Of a stretch of DNA of 64,000 bases, positions 52,107-60,965 are shown piece after piece (the first letter of the stretch is position 1; each line of letters begins with the position of its first letter). The translations under genes were made by a program, and so were the position numbers. The stretch comes from DATJLQ01 sp035509415. GTDB lineage: Bacteria > Pseudomonadota > Alphaproteobacteria > JACZXZ01. Location of the stretch: contig DATJLQ010000132.1 in the NCBI GenBank assembly GCA_035509415.1, forward strand, positions 6,645 through 70,644. The letters run 5' to 3'. Below the pieces are notes generated by a model. That model saw only the letters and a list, made by a program, of their open reading frames with translations, was not told where the DNA came from and did no database searches.

Positions 52107-52760
52107 ATGCCCGACATACCCGACGACATTTTTACCGAGCCCGAGGATTACTCGCCGGACACGCTCGCCAATCTGGGCCCCTTGCGGCGCCTGGCCGGCG
52201 AATGGCAATCCGACCAGGGGGTGGATATCAATCCCAAGGCGGAAGGGCCGGAGCGACGCGTCTATCGGGAACATATCCTCATGGAGCCGATCGATCCGCA
52301 ACCCAACGGCCCCCAACTCCTCTATGGGCTGCGGTACCACATTCATATCAACACGCCGGAGGAGGCCATCACCTTTCACGACCAGGTCGGCTACTGGCTA
52401 TGGGAGCCGGCCACCGGGCTGATCATGCAGACCATCGCCATTCCGCGCGGCCAGGTGGTGCTCGCGGGCGGAACGGCGGCGCCGGACGACAAGCGCATTT
52501 CGGTCGAGGCGCGGCGCGGCGATACCCGCTTCGGAATTTGCTCGACCACGTTCCTCGAGGCGGCGTTTCGCACCGACTATTACCGCATCGACATCAGCTT
52601 CAACGAGGACGGCAGCTGGACCTACGTCACGCGTACGGATTTGGCGGTCCACGGCAAGACGCCCGCATTCGACCACCGGGACACCAATACGCTGCGGCGG
52701 ATAGCCCCACCGACGCCCAATCCGCTCGTCGGCCTTTTGAACGCGGACAAGGCGGGCTAG
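52107..52760 (+). CDS. Heme-binding (nitrobindin-like) beta-barrel domain protein
   Basis: 217-residue soluble protein. LRRLAGEWQSDQGVDINPKA near the N-terminus is the first strand of the FABP-like/THAP4-type (DUF1794) barrel; HDQVGYWLWEPATGLIMQTI and IPRGQVVLAGG continue the family pattern, with RTDYYRIDISFNEDGSWTYV late in the barrel. Related proteins bind heme or small hydrophobic ligands. GAGG precedes the ATG at 52107. It follows the ABC exporter by 87 bp on the same strand. Function in this organism is unknown. Confidence 0.75.
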   Translation: MPDIPDDIFTEPEDYSPDTLANLGPLRRLAGEWQSDQGVDINPKAEGPERRVYREHILMEPIDPQPNGPQLLYGLRYHIHINTPEEAITFHDQVGYWLWEPATGLIMQTIAIPRGQVVLAGGTAAPDDKRISVEARRGDTRFGICSTTFLEAAFRTDYYRIDISFNEDGSWTYVTRTDLAVHGKTPAFDHRDTNTLRRIAPPTPNPLVGLLNADKAG

Positions 52761-52961
52761 GCCAAGCCGGTCGACATCGCACGCCGTGCGCGCGCGGCCA
52801 TAAAGCGGACACGGGACCCGGACAGCAAGATGCGATGCGCGACGCTTGCGCGTTCGCGCGGACCCATGCGCCGCTACGGGGGCTTTTTTGGCGCGCAGGA
52901 GTGCCGGTTGCGGCGCTCGCTTCAACCGGACCGCCGCACTCAACGTGCGCTCGCGTCGGGC

Positions 52962-54371
52962 TCAGGGCCGCGGACCAAGGTTCGGCTCATCGATCGCCGC
53001 GCGGCCCGCGATACGGCCGAACACGAGGGCGCGCAGGATCGACACGGCATTCGGAGCACTCCCATAAAAATGCCCGGTCATTTCGCCCGCGGCGTACAGG
53101 CCGCGGATCGGGACGCCGTCGCGTATCGCGCGGGCCTGCTCGTCGGTCGCGACACCGCCGAACGTGTAGGCGACGGCGCCGACCAGGGGATAGGCGAGGA
53201 ACGGCGGTTTGGCGATCGCGCGCGCCCAATTCGATTTCGGCGGCCGAAGCGACGGGTCGGCCTCGAGCCCGTCGCGCCGTGTCGCGTCGAAGGCGCCCGG
53301 ATCGCTTACGCAGGCGGCGTTGTAGGTCGCGACGGTGTCCGCAAGACCTCGCCCGTCGACGCCGATGAGCCGCGCCAACGCCGCGAGCGTCCGGGCGCTG
53401 ACCGGCGGCAGTTCCGATCGGATCGCGCGGCTGTAATCCGGAATCTCGAGCAAGCGACTGTCGAGAATCGCAAAGGCGATCGCCCCCGGCGTCTTGAAGT
53501 GAATGTCGCGCGCGAAGGATTCCCAGGTTTCATGCACCAGGCCCGCGCCCTCGTCGAAAAAGCGCTTGCCGGTGCGGTCGACCACGATGCCGTAGGGATA
53601 GACCAGGACCACGGGCGCGGAATTGTTGCTCCGCGCGTCGACCGGCTCGGCATGCATGCCGTTCCAGTCGCCCGACGGCGCCGCGCCGATCTCAAGCGCC
53701 ATCCTGATTCCGTCGCCGGTGTCGAAGCGCGTGCCGGGCGAGATGAGCCGCATGGTCTCGGCACCCGCGCCGAAATGCTCGCGCATCATGGCGCCGTTGC
53801 CCTGGAACCCGCCGCACGCAAGCACGATGGCGTCGGCGCTTAGCGTCTCCCTCGTGCCATGCGCCTCGACGGCAAGCCCCGCGACGCCGCCATTTGCGAT
53901 CATGATCTCTTGCGCGGCGCAGCCATGGCGGAATGCGACCCCCGCTTGCCTGGCAGCCCGCGCGAGCGCCGTCACGATGGCCGCACCCCCGCCCGCCGGC
54001 TGAATGCGCGGCGCGCCCTTGGCGAGATAATAGGGCGGCTGGACGAATTGAAGCCCGTGCGACGCGAGCCATCGGACCGTCGCCGGCGCGTCCGCCGCGA
54101 GGCGCGCGAAATAACGCTCGTCGCCGCGGGAATTCGTCGCCGCGCGCATGTCGTCGAGAAAGCGCGCCTCGACTTCGTCGGTCGACGCCATACGCATATT
54201 GGCGGGCGACCAACGCGTATTGCCGCCCGCCTCGTCCTCCGCCGCCTTGTCGACGAGAATAATTTCGATCGACCGGCCCTGCGCGCGTGCCGCTTCGGCG
54301 GCCGACAATGCCGCGGCGAGGCCCGCGGCTCCCTGGCCGACGACGATCAGGGTCCGGGCGGCACCGCTCAT
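52962..54371 (-). CDS. FAD-dependent tricarballylate dehydrogenase-like flavoprotein
   Basis: 469-residue flavoprotein of the fumarate reductase family. The FAD fold is TLIVVGQGAAGLAAALSAAE; AGGNTRWSPANMRM is the TcuA-type segment; LACGGFQGNGAMMREHFG and IRGLYAAGEMTGHFYGS complete the cofactor site. It resembles the flavoprotein at 7883-9379 more than that at 9394-10878. It is the last gene of the operon that begins with the molybdenum hydroxylase, after the amidohydrolase (45-bp gap). It probably oxidises or reduces a C-C bond of an organic acid intermediate. Confidence 0.84.
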   Translation of the reverse strand: MSGAARTLIVVGQGAAGLAAALSAAEAARAQGRSIEIILVDKAAEDEAGGNTRWSPANMRMASTDEVEARFLDDMRAATNSRGDERYFARLAADAPATVRWLASHGLQFVQPPYYLAKGAPRIQPAGGGAAIVTALARAARQAGVAFRHGCAAQEIMIANGGVAGLAVEAHGTRETLSADAIVLACGGFQGNGAMMREHFGAGAETMRLISPGTRFDTGDGIRMALEIGAAPSGDWNGMHAEPVDARSNNSAPVVLVYPYGIVVDRTGKRFFDEGAGLVHETWESFARDIHFKTPGAIAFAILDSRLLEIPDYSRAIRSELPPVSARTLAALARLIGVDGRGLADTVATYNAACVSDPGAFDATRRDGLEADPSLRPPKSNWARAIAKPPFLAYPLVGAVAYTFGGVATDEQARAIRDGVPIRGLYAAGEMTGHFYGSAPNAVSILRALVFGRIAGRAAIDEPNLGPRP

Positions 54372-54416
54372 GGCGCCGAGAGTCGCGTAAGCATCGGACG
54401 CATCACGCGGCCGGTC

Positions 54417-55424
54417 TCACGTCTTGGCGCCAGCGCCGCAGTCGCACGAGACATGGAACAGCTTTGCGGCCGTCTCGCTCAGGATGCTGCGCCGCTCCAC
54501 CTCGCTGAGGGACGCGGAATCGACGACCTTGGTCGGTTCCGCATCGCCGATCGGGAACGGATAGTCCGAGCCGAGCATGATCTTGTCCGCGCCGGCGAGA
54601 TCGCACAGGAAGCGCAAGGCGCGCGGATCGAACAGGACGGTGTCGAAATAGAGCCGCGCGAATTCGGCGACCGGATCGGCGTATTTCCCGGGGTGAATGT
54701 CGAAATTGCGCTTGAGCCGGCCGAGGGCATAGGGCAACGCGGCGCCGCCATGGGAGATCAGGAGCTTGACGCCGGAATAGCGCGTCACATGGCCCGAGAA
54801 CAGGAGCCGTGCCACCGCCGTCGTCGTATCGGTGAGGCGGCCGACGCCGTTGACCAGGTCGTAGTCGTTGAGCCGGTCGTCGCCGCACGCGAACATCGGA
54901 TGGAGGAAGACGGTCGCCTGCTTCGCCGATGCCGCTTCCCAAAAGGGATTGAGGTCGGCATCGTCGAGGGCGCCCCCCACGCCCTTGGGCTGAGTCCCGA
55001 TCATGGCGCCGTGGAATCCCATGCCGAGCGCTTCCTCGAGGATCTCGGCGGCGAGCTTGCCGCTTTGCAAGGGCACTGAAGCGAGCGGCACGAGCTCGTC
55101 GAGGCCGGATGCGGCGTCGCGCATGTGCCGGTTCAGGAATCGGCACCAATCGGCACCCTCCGCGGCCGGCAGCTCGTAGCCGAAAATGTCGAGCCAGCCG
55201 CCTACCACCTGGCGCTGGATGCCCTGCTTCGAAAGCCAGTCGCGGCGCGCGGCCGGATCGCTCAGCTTCGGCGAGATGGGCCGCGTCGCATCCTTGCCGG
55301 CGAAGGCCATGCGCATCGCGCTGCGCTCGCCCAGCACCTCGACCGAGGGAAACAGGCGCCGCTCCGCCGCGAGCGCATCGAGCAGGCTCGGCGGCACGTA
55401 ATGGGCATGGACGTCGATGATCAT
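54417..55424 (-). CDS. ACMSD-family amidohydrolase (decarboxylase or hydratase)
   Basis: 335-residue metal-dependent hydrolase of the Amidohydro_2/ACMSD family. The metal site begins MIIDVHAHYVPPSLL (HxH); a histidine lies in ATVFLHPMFACGD, another in KLLISHGGAALPY, and the aspartate in KIMLGSDYPFP. The family includes aminocarboxymuconate semialdehyde decarboxylase, resorcylate decarboxylases and oxalomesaconate hydratase, so an aromatic or ring-cleavage acid is likely. The start overlaps the ATPase gene stop by four bases. With the Mo hydroxylase, importer and flavoprotein it forms one catabolic operon. The exact reaction is unknown. Confidence 0.85.
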   Translation of the reverse strand: MIIDVHAHYVPPSLLDALAAERRLFPSVEVLGERSAMRMAFAGKDATRPISPKLSDPAARRDWLSKQGIQRQVVGGWLDIFGYELPAAEGADWCRFLNRHMRDAASGLDELVPLASVPLQSGKLAAEILEEALGMGFHGAMIGTQPKGVGGALDDADLNPFWEAASAKQATVFLHPMFACGDDRLNDYDLVNGVGRLTDTTTAVARLLFSGHVTRYSGVKLLISHGGAALPYALGRLKRNFDIHPGKYADPVAEFARLYFDTVLFDPRALRFLCDLAGADKIMLGSDYPFPIGDAEPTKVVDSASLSEVERRSILSETAAKLFHVSCDCGAGAKT

Positions 55425-56203
55425 GGTCTCGCTTCCTCTTTTGAGACGGTGGCGGTGCCGGAGAGTGCCCGCAGGATGTTGGCGCGAACGTGCTCGCGCT
55501 CGGCGTCGCTCGTCATCCCGTCGAACGTCGCTTCGTAGGCAATGCGCGCCGGCCGATGGAACACGAGGATGCGGCGCCCGAGCTGGATCGCCTCGCCGAT
55601 CGAATGGGTGATGAAGATTCCGGTCGCCTCGGTCTCGCGCACGAGCTCGAGGAATTCGGCGCGCAGGCTGTTGCCGGTGACCTCGTCGAGGGCCGAGAAC
55701 GGCTCGTCGCACAAGAGGATGTCGGGCTTGATCGCGAAGGCGCGCGCCATCGAGACGCGCTGGCGCATGCCCCCCGAGAGCGCGTGGACGTAATCCTCCG
55801 CGTGAGCCCCGAGGCCGAGCCGCTCGAGCCAACGCGCGGCGATCTCCAGCCGCTCGGTGCGCGGCACGCGATTGAGCTCGAGGCCGAGCGCCACGTTGTC
55901 GATCGCGGTGCGCCAGGGCATGAGCCGGTCGTTCTGGAACACGATGCCGATCTTGCCGCGGAACCAGTCGAAGTTCCGGAACGGATCGTGCCCCTTGACG
56001 AGCACGCGTCCCTCGGTCGGCTGGATCAGGCCCGCGAGGATGTTGAAGGTGGTCGACTTGCCGCAGCCGGTCTTCCCCAGGATTGCGACCAGCTCGCCGC
56101 GCGCGACCGTGAAGCTCAGATTGCGCACCGCGTAGGCGCCGCCCGTGCCCGGAAACACCTTGCTCACATTGTCGAAGACGATCTCCTCGGCCGAGCCGCT
56201 CAT
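55421..56203 (-). CDS. NitT/TauT-type ABC transporter ATPase
   Basis: 260-residue cytoplasmic ATPase energising the permease at 56200-57021. Walker A GKTGCGKST near residue 43, signature LSGGMRQRVSMARAFAIKPD, Walker B ILLCDEPFSALDE, and the switch histidine in IFITHSIGEAIQLG. FQNDRLMPWRTAIDNVALGL is typical of the SsuB/TauB/NrtD group. It overlaps both neighbours by four bases. Substrate specificity resides in the binding protein, not here. Confidence 0.93.
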   Translation of the reverse strand: MSGSAEEIVFDNVSKVFPGTGGAYAVRNLSFTVARGELVAILGKTGCGKSTTFNILAGLIQPTEGRVLVKGHDPFRNFDWFRGKIGIVFQNDRLMPWRTAIDNVALGLELNRVPRTERLEIAARWLERLGLGAHAEDYVHALSGGMRQRVSMARAFAIKPDILLCDEPFSALDEVTGNSLRAEFLELVRETEATGIFITHSIGEAIQLGRRILVFHRPARIAYEATFDGMTSDAEREHVRANILRALSGTATVSKEEARP

Positions 56204-57021
56204 CGCGCGCGCTCCGCGACCGGCCGGTAGTCCAAAAGAAGGTCCTCGAGGAGCGTGATGACGCGCTGGACGACGAGGACGAACGCGACCAGCACGAGCG
56301 TCCAGGCGATCGCCCCCGCCATGTCGAACAGCTGCTGCTGCTCGAGGAGCTCGTAGCCGATGCCGCCCGTGGACCCGACCAGCTCGGCCACCACCACGAC
56401 GCGCGAGGCGTTCCCGAGATTGACTTTCCAGGCGGTGAGAATGCCCGGCACCACGGTCGGCACGATCAGCGTGCGCAAAAGGTCGAGGCGCGACGGCCGG
56501 AACGAGACCGTCATCTCGAACAGATCCTTGGACATGGAGCGGTAGGCGTCGAGAATCTGGAAGCTGAAGGCCGGCAGCGTCGTCATCACCATGATGAAGA
56601 AGATGCGGAACTCCATCCCCTTGAACCAGATGATCGCGAACACCACCCAGGACAGCGCCGGAACGCCCTGATTGAAGTTGAGGAGCGGATGGACGTAGCG
56701 CTGGAGGCGCTCCGAGCGTCCCATCAGCACCGCGAGCACGGTGCCGAGGACGAAGGCGCCCGCGAGGCCGAGGAGAATATGCGCCGCGGTCGCGAGCGCG
56801 TCGTCGATCGTGTTCCAGTGCGAGAAGATGTCGACGAAGCGCGACGCGATCTCCGGCACCGGCGGGAACAGAAAGTGCGGCACGAAATACGAGACGATCT
56901 GCCACAGGACGGCGAGCGCCCCGAGGGCCACCACGCTTTCGAGCTTGACCTTCATCCAGCCGAAGCGCGCGTTGCGCGGCGTTTCGCCGCGCTCGCCCGC
57001 CGGTTCCGTCGCGTCCGCCAT
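56200..57021 (-). CDS. NitT/TauT-type ABC transporter permease
   Basis: 273-residue inner-membrane permease with about six hydrophobic segments. The family segment for ATPase contact is in TLIVPTVVPGILTAWKVNLG (EAA-like loop). LGTVLAVLMGRSERLQRYVH and PALSWVVFAIIWFKG match the SsuC/TauC group. It starts one base after the binding protein gene ends and overlaps the ATPase gene. Confidence 0.93.
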   Translation of the reverse strand: MADATEPAGERGETPRNARFGWMKVKLESVVALGALAVLWQIVSYFVPHFLFPPVPEIASRFVDIFSHWNTIDDALATAAHILLGLAGAFVLGTVLAVLMGRSERLQRYVHPLLNFNQGVPALSWVVFAIIWFKGMEFRIFFIMVMTTLPAFSFQILDAYRSMSKDLFEMTVSFRPSRLDLLRTLIVPTVVPGILTAWKVNLGNASRVVVVAELVGSTGGIGYELLEQQQLFDMAGAIAWTLVLVAFVLVVQRVITLLEDLLLDYRPVAERAR

Positions 57022-58023
57022 CTACATTTTTCCGCCGTAGACGGTCGAGGCACTCGGCATGCGCTGGAGATAGCCGATGGACACGCCGGCGCGATAGACC
57101 GCGTCGATTTCCTTCTCGAGCGTGCCCGCCGGGCTTACGTTCATGCCGAGGCGCGTATTGTCGCGCACCAGGTTGGCGATCGCCTTGAGACCCGCCGCGT
57201 CGGCCTTGGGCGCGATCAGCGGCGCCGCCTCGTCGGGATGGGCCGCGACCCACCGTGCCGCGGCGAGGTAGGTGCGATAGAGGGGTGCGATCAGGGTGCG
57301 GTGCTGCGCGATCCAGGCCTGGTGCGCCGCGACGCCGAGATAGGGACTGTGCGGGCTGCCGGTGAACTTCTTCCATTCGGCCGCGATGTCGAGATGGAGC
57401 GTGCGGATGTCGGGCTGCTTCGCGATCAGGAGCGTATAGGCCGGCTCCCACAGCTCGATGGCGTCGGCGCGGTCGGCCAAGGCGTAGCCGACGAGGCCGG
57501 GAGGTGCGGTGTTGAGCACCTGGAGCGACGACGTGTCGAGGCCTTGCTGGTGCGCGAACCAGAGGAACATGCGGTAGTTCGTCGTGCCGGCCGCGGCCGC
57601 GAGCTGTTTCCCCTTCAGGTCGGCGAGCGACTTGATGTTGGGTCGGTGGGTCACGACCGCGCCCCAATAGTCGAACAGGTTGAACAGGTAGCTCGTCTTG
57701 ACGCCGCGCAGGTCGGCGACGCCGACCGTGAGCAAGGCGGCGCTGCCGCCCACCTGGAACTCGCCCGAATCGAACTGGGCGGTATAGGCGTCCGGCGTGC
57801 GCTCGACGAAGGTGAGATCGAGGCCGTTCGCCTTGTCGAAGCCTTCCTTCTTGATGACGTCGGGCAGGAATGCGCCCAGCGACGGCGGGTTGAACACGAC
57901 GATGGTGATCGGCGCCGGCGCTTGTGCCGCCGCCGGTGCGGCCTCGAGGCCGAGCACGAGGCCGAGGAATGCCGCGGCTATCACCGAGAGCCGGCGGCAA
58001 AGCGTGAATTTCGGTCCAGTCAT
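57022..58023 (-). CDS. NitT/TauT-type ABC transporter substrate-binding protein
   Basis: 333-residue periplasmic protein of the NMT1/SsuA-like family. A signal peptide (LSVIAAAFLGLVLGLEAAPA, cleavage near AAAQA) precedes ITIVVFNPPSLGAFLPDVIK. Domain 2 has SLADLKGKQLAAAAGTTNYR, the family turn. Relatives bind sulfonates, nitrate, thiamine precursors or aromatic acids such as phthalate; the ligand is not readable. GGGAGG precedes the ATG. It lies 31 bp after the Mo subunit gene, so the importer probably brings in the hydroxylase substrate. Confidence 0.9.
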   Translation of the reverse strand: MTGPKFTLCRRLSVIAAAFLGLVLGLEAAPAAAQAPAPITIVVFNPPSLGAFLPDVIKKEGFDKANGLDLTFVERTPDAYTAQFDSGEFQVGGSAALLTVGVADLRGVKTSYLFNLFDYWGAVVTHRPNIKSLADLKGKQLAAAAGTTNYRMFLWFAHQQGLDTSSLQVLNTAPPGLVGYALADRADAIELWEPAYTLLIAKQPDIRTLHLDIAAEWKKFTGSPHSPYLGVAAHQAWIAQHRTLIAPLYRTYLAAARWVAAHPDEAAPLIAPKADAAGLKAIANLVRDNTRLGMNVSPAGTLEKEIDAVYRAGVSIGYLQRMPSASTVYGGKM

Positions 58024-58054
58024 GACAAATCCTCCCGACTTTTATGTTCTCGAT

Positions 58055-60466
58055 TCACGGTATGGCGGCGTGGGCCGCCGCCAGAATCTCGCCCAGGGCC
58101 GAAAGGGTCATGGGCAAGGTCGCAATCTGCGCGCCCAACGGAGCGAGCGCGTCGTTGACCGCCGACGCGATCGCCGCGGGTGCGCCGAGATAGCCCGCCT
58201 CGCCCGAGCCCTTCTGCCCGAAGGTGGTAAGCGGCGACGGCGTGCAATGGTCGACGATCTCGATCTCCGGCACCTCGTGGGCCGTGGGGATGAGATAATC
58301 CATGAACGAGCCGCTCAGGAGCTGGCCGGCCGCGTCGTAATGGAAGCGCTCGTAAAGGGCCGCGCCGATGCCGTGGGCGATGCCGCCATAAGTCATGCCG
58401 TGAACGATGTCGGGATTGATCATGGTGCCGCAATCGTGCCCGACCGCGTAGCGGCCGAGCCGCACCTGCCCGGTCACGGGATCGAGCTCGGCATAGACCA
58501 CGTGCGCCTCGAAGGCATAGCAGGGATACATCTGGACGCGCCCGTCGGGGCCCGGCATCGCGCCCCCTGTCGGCACTTCCCAGACATGCATCGCCTGGAG
58601 TCCCGGCTCGAGGCCGGGCGGAAGGCGGTGGAACTTGCGATGGGCGATCTCGACGATCCGATCCCAGGTGAGGTGCTTTGCGGGATCCGCGCGCAGCACG
58701 ACGTCGCCGCCGCTATAGTCGACCGCGTCCGGCGCCGCGCCGAGATTATGGGCGCCGATCCGAATCATCGCCGCCTTGATCTTCTCCGCCGCCCCTGCCG
58801 CAGCACCCCCCAGCATGATCGCCATGCGGCTCCCGACCGGGCTGTTGCTCGGAAGCGCGGTCAGCGAATCCGAATGCACCACGCGGATCGTGTCGGGATC
58901 GCGCTCGAGGATTTCGCCGATCGCGGTCGCGGCCAGCGTCTCGTGCCCCTGCCCCGAGGACGAGGTGCCCATGGTCGCGACGATCGCGCCGTTGAGATCG
59001 ACCTTGACGCCGCAAACTTCCATCCAAGTCGTGGTCTCGTTCTTGGGATTGAGCAACGGCTCGAACGCCGCGTTGCCGCCGCTCGGCTCGAGGCAGCAGG
59101 AGATGCCGATCCCGGCCGGCCGGCCCGCCGCGCGCGCCGCGTCGCGCCGGCGCACGAGCTCGTCGTAGCCCGCGGCCGCGAGCGCCTTCTCCAGTACCGC
59201 GTGGTAATCGCCGCTGTCGTAGGTGCTCCCGCTCGGGATGGTGTAGGGGAACTCGTCGTGGCGGATGAGGTTGAGCCGGCGCAGTGCGATCCGATCCATG
59301 CCGAGATGGCGCGCGACCCGGTCGACCGCGGTCTCGAGCGCAAAATTGGTCGGCGACTGGCCGAAGCCGCGCACCGCCTCCTCGGGCGTCTTGTTCGTGG
59401 TGACGCTGATCGCCTCGTATTCGACGCTGCCGATGCGGTACGGCCCGACGATGGCGCCGATCGGCTTCCCGAGCTGAAGCGGCGCGCGTCCCACATGGGC
59501 GCCGACGTCGTCGAGCGCCCGGATGCGAAGCGAGCGGATGATCCCGTTTTCCTCGAATGCGACCGACATGTCGAAGATGCGGTCGGGCCCGTGGGCGTCG
59601 CCGCCGCGCATGTTCTCGAGCCGGTCCTCGATCAGCCGGATCGGCCGGCCGAGCTTGCGCGCGAGATAGCCCGCGAGCACGCTATGCTTGATGCCGCGCT
59701 TCACACCGTAGCTCCCGCCGACATCGACGTCGAAATGGACGCGCACCGCGTTCCCCGGGATGCGTAGCGCGCGCGCGATCTGATCGGGAAATTTCGGCAT
59801 CTGGATCGAGGCCCAGACGTCGAGGAGCTGGGTCGCGGGATTCCAGCTCGCGGTCACGCCGAAGGTCTCGATCGGGACGGTCGAGCTGCGGTTCCAACGC
59901 GCGCGGAACGAGAGCCGATGCGCCGCGCGCGCGAAATCCTCCTCGACCGGGCCGAAGACGAACTTGCGCCGGTAGAGGAGATTGCTGCCATGGTCGGGAT
60001 GCACCGCGGGCGCGCCGGGCTCGAGCGCCGCCTCGGGGTCGACCACGGGGGCGAGCGGCTCGTAAGCGACCTCGACCAGCTCGGCCGCGTCCTCCGCCAA
60101 CGCGCGCGATTCCGCGACGACCGCCGCGATCCATTCGCCAGCATAGCGCGCGAGGCCGACCGCGAGCGGATAGCGCTTGACCTTGGGGATATCGAGGCCG
60201 CTCATGAGCGGGCCGGTCGCGCGCTCGAGCTCGTCCCCGGTGACGACCGCCTTGACTCCCGGCGCGGCCAGGGCCGCGCGTGGGTCGATCGACAATATGC
60301 GCGCGAAGGGATAGGGGCTCGCGACCAACGCCACGTGCAACGTGCCCGGGAGCGCGATGTCCGCGGCATAACGTCCGGCGCCGACGATGAAGCGCCGATC
60401 CTCCTTGGTGCGGCGCTTTCGCGCGATGTAGCGGAACTTGCCGCCCGGCTCAATCGGCGTCGACAC
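58055..60466 (-). CDS. Molybdenum hydroxylase large subunit (xanthine dehydrogenase family)
   Basis: 803-residue catalytic subunit, binding the molybdopterin cytosine dinucleotide cofactor. Residues about 20-130 form the Ald_Xan_dh_C domain (RRFIVGAGRYAADIALPGTL); MoCo-binding domains follow (AVRGFGQSPTNFALETAVDR, SSSGQGHETLAATAIGEILE) and end in QKGSGEAGYLGAPAAIASAV with the catalytic glutamate in GSGEAG. The AYxCSFR loop of form I CO dehydrogenase is absent, so it hydroxylates an organic substrate, often a heteroaromatic or aldehyde. It starts with GTG at 60466, behind GGGAGGCG, and overlaps the 2Fe-2S gene by 17 bases. Confidence 0.9.
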   Translation of the reverse strand: MSTPIEPGGKFRYIARKRRTKEDRRFIVGAGRYAADIALPGTLHVALVASPYPFARILSIDPRAALAAPGVKAVVTGDELERATGPLMSGLDIPKVKRYPLAVGLARYAGEWIAAVVAESRALAEDAAELVEVAYEPLAPVVDPEAALEPGAPAVHPDHGSNLLYRRKFVFGPVEEDFARAAHRLSFRARWNRSSTVPIETFGVTASWNPATQLLDVWASIQMPKFPDQIARALRIPGNAVRVHFDVDVGGSYGVKRGIKHSVLAGYLARKLGRPIRLIEDRLENMRGGDAHGPDRIFDMSVAFEENGIIRSLRIRALDDVGAHVGRAPLQLGKPIGAIVGPYRIGSVEYEAISVTTNKTPEEAVRGFGQSPTNFALETAVDRVARHLGMDRIALRRLNLIRHDEFPYTIPSGSTYDSGDYHAVLEKALAAAGYDELVRRRDAARAAGRPAGIGISCCLEPSGGNAAFEPLLNPKNETTTWMEVCGVKVDLNGAIVATMGTSSSGQGHETLAATAIGEILERDPDTIRVVHSDSLTALPSNSPVGSRMAIMLGGAAAGAAEKIKAAMIRIGAHNLGAAPDAVDYSGGDVVLRADPAKHLTWDRIVEIAHRKFHRLPPGLEPGLQAMHVWEVPTGGAMPGPDGRVQMYPCYAFEAHVVYAELDPVTGQVRLGRYAVGHDCGTMINPDIVHGMTYGGIAHGIGAALYERFHYDAAGQLLSGSFMDYLIPTAHEVPEIEIVDHCTPSPLTTFGQKGSGEAGYLGAPAAIASAVNDALAPLGAQIATLPMTLSALGEILAAAHAAIP

Positions 60467-60962
60467 GATCGCCTCCCGCCGCGTTGGATTGGCGCATGCG
60501 CTCGGCCGCGAGCTTGATCGCATCGACGATCTGCTTGTAGCCGGTGCAGCGACAGAGATTGCCGCCGATCGCCTCGCGGATTTCCTCGTCCGACGGCGTG
60601 AGCGTCTCCGCGAGCAGGCCGCGTGCCGCGATCAGCATGCCCGGCGTGCAGAAGCCGCATTGGAGGGCATGGGTTTCCCAGAACGAATCCTGCAAGAGAT
60701 CGAGGGTTCCGGGCTCGGGCGCCAACCCCTCGACCGTGGTGATCTCGGCGCCGTCGGCCTGCACCGCGAACATCAGGCAGGCGCGTACCGGCCGCCCGTC
60801 GAGGAGGATCGAGCAAGCGCCGCACACCCCGTGCTCGCAGCCGACATGGGTCCCGGTGAGAGCCAACACGTCGCGCAGGAAATCGACCAGCGTGAGACGC
60901 GACGGAACCTCCGCCTCGCGCCGCGCGCCGTTGACCGTGAGCGCGATCTTGTGCTCCGACAT
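60450..60962 (-). CDS. Molybdenum hydroxylase 2Fe-2S subunit
   Basis: 170-residue electron-transfer subunit with two [2Fe-2S] clusters. The plant-ferredoxin-like cluster is bound by GCEHGVCGACSILLDG and a later cysteine in VRACLMF. The second uses CGFCTPGMLI and GNLCRCTGYKQIVDA. Length is normal for CoxS/QorS-type subunits, with a short extra C-terminal tail. It is three bases downstream of the FAD subunit and overlaps the Mo subunit. Confidence 0.96.
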   Translation of the reverse strand: MSEHKIALTVNGARREAEVPSRLTLVDFLRDVLALTGTHVGCEHGVCGACSILLDGRPVRACLMFAVQADGAEITTVEGLAPEPGTLDLLQDSFWETHALQCGFCTPGMLIAARGLLAETLTPSDEEIREAIGGNLCRCTGYKQIVDAIKLAAERMRQSNAAGGDRVDAD

Positions 60963-60965
60963 CTC

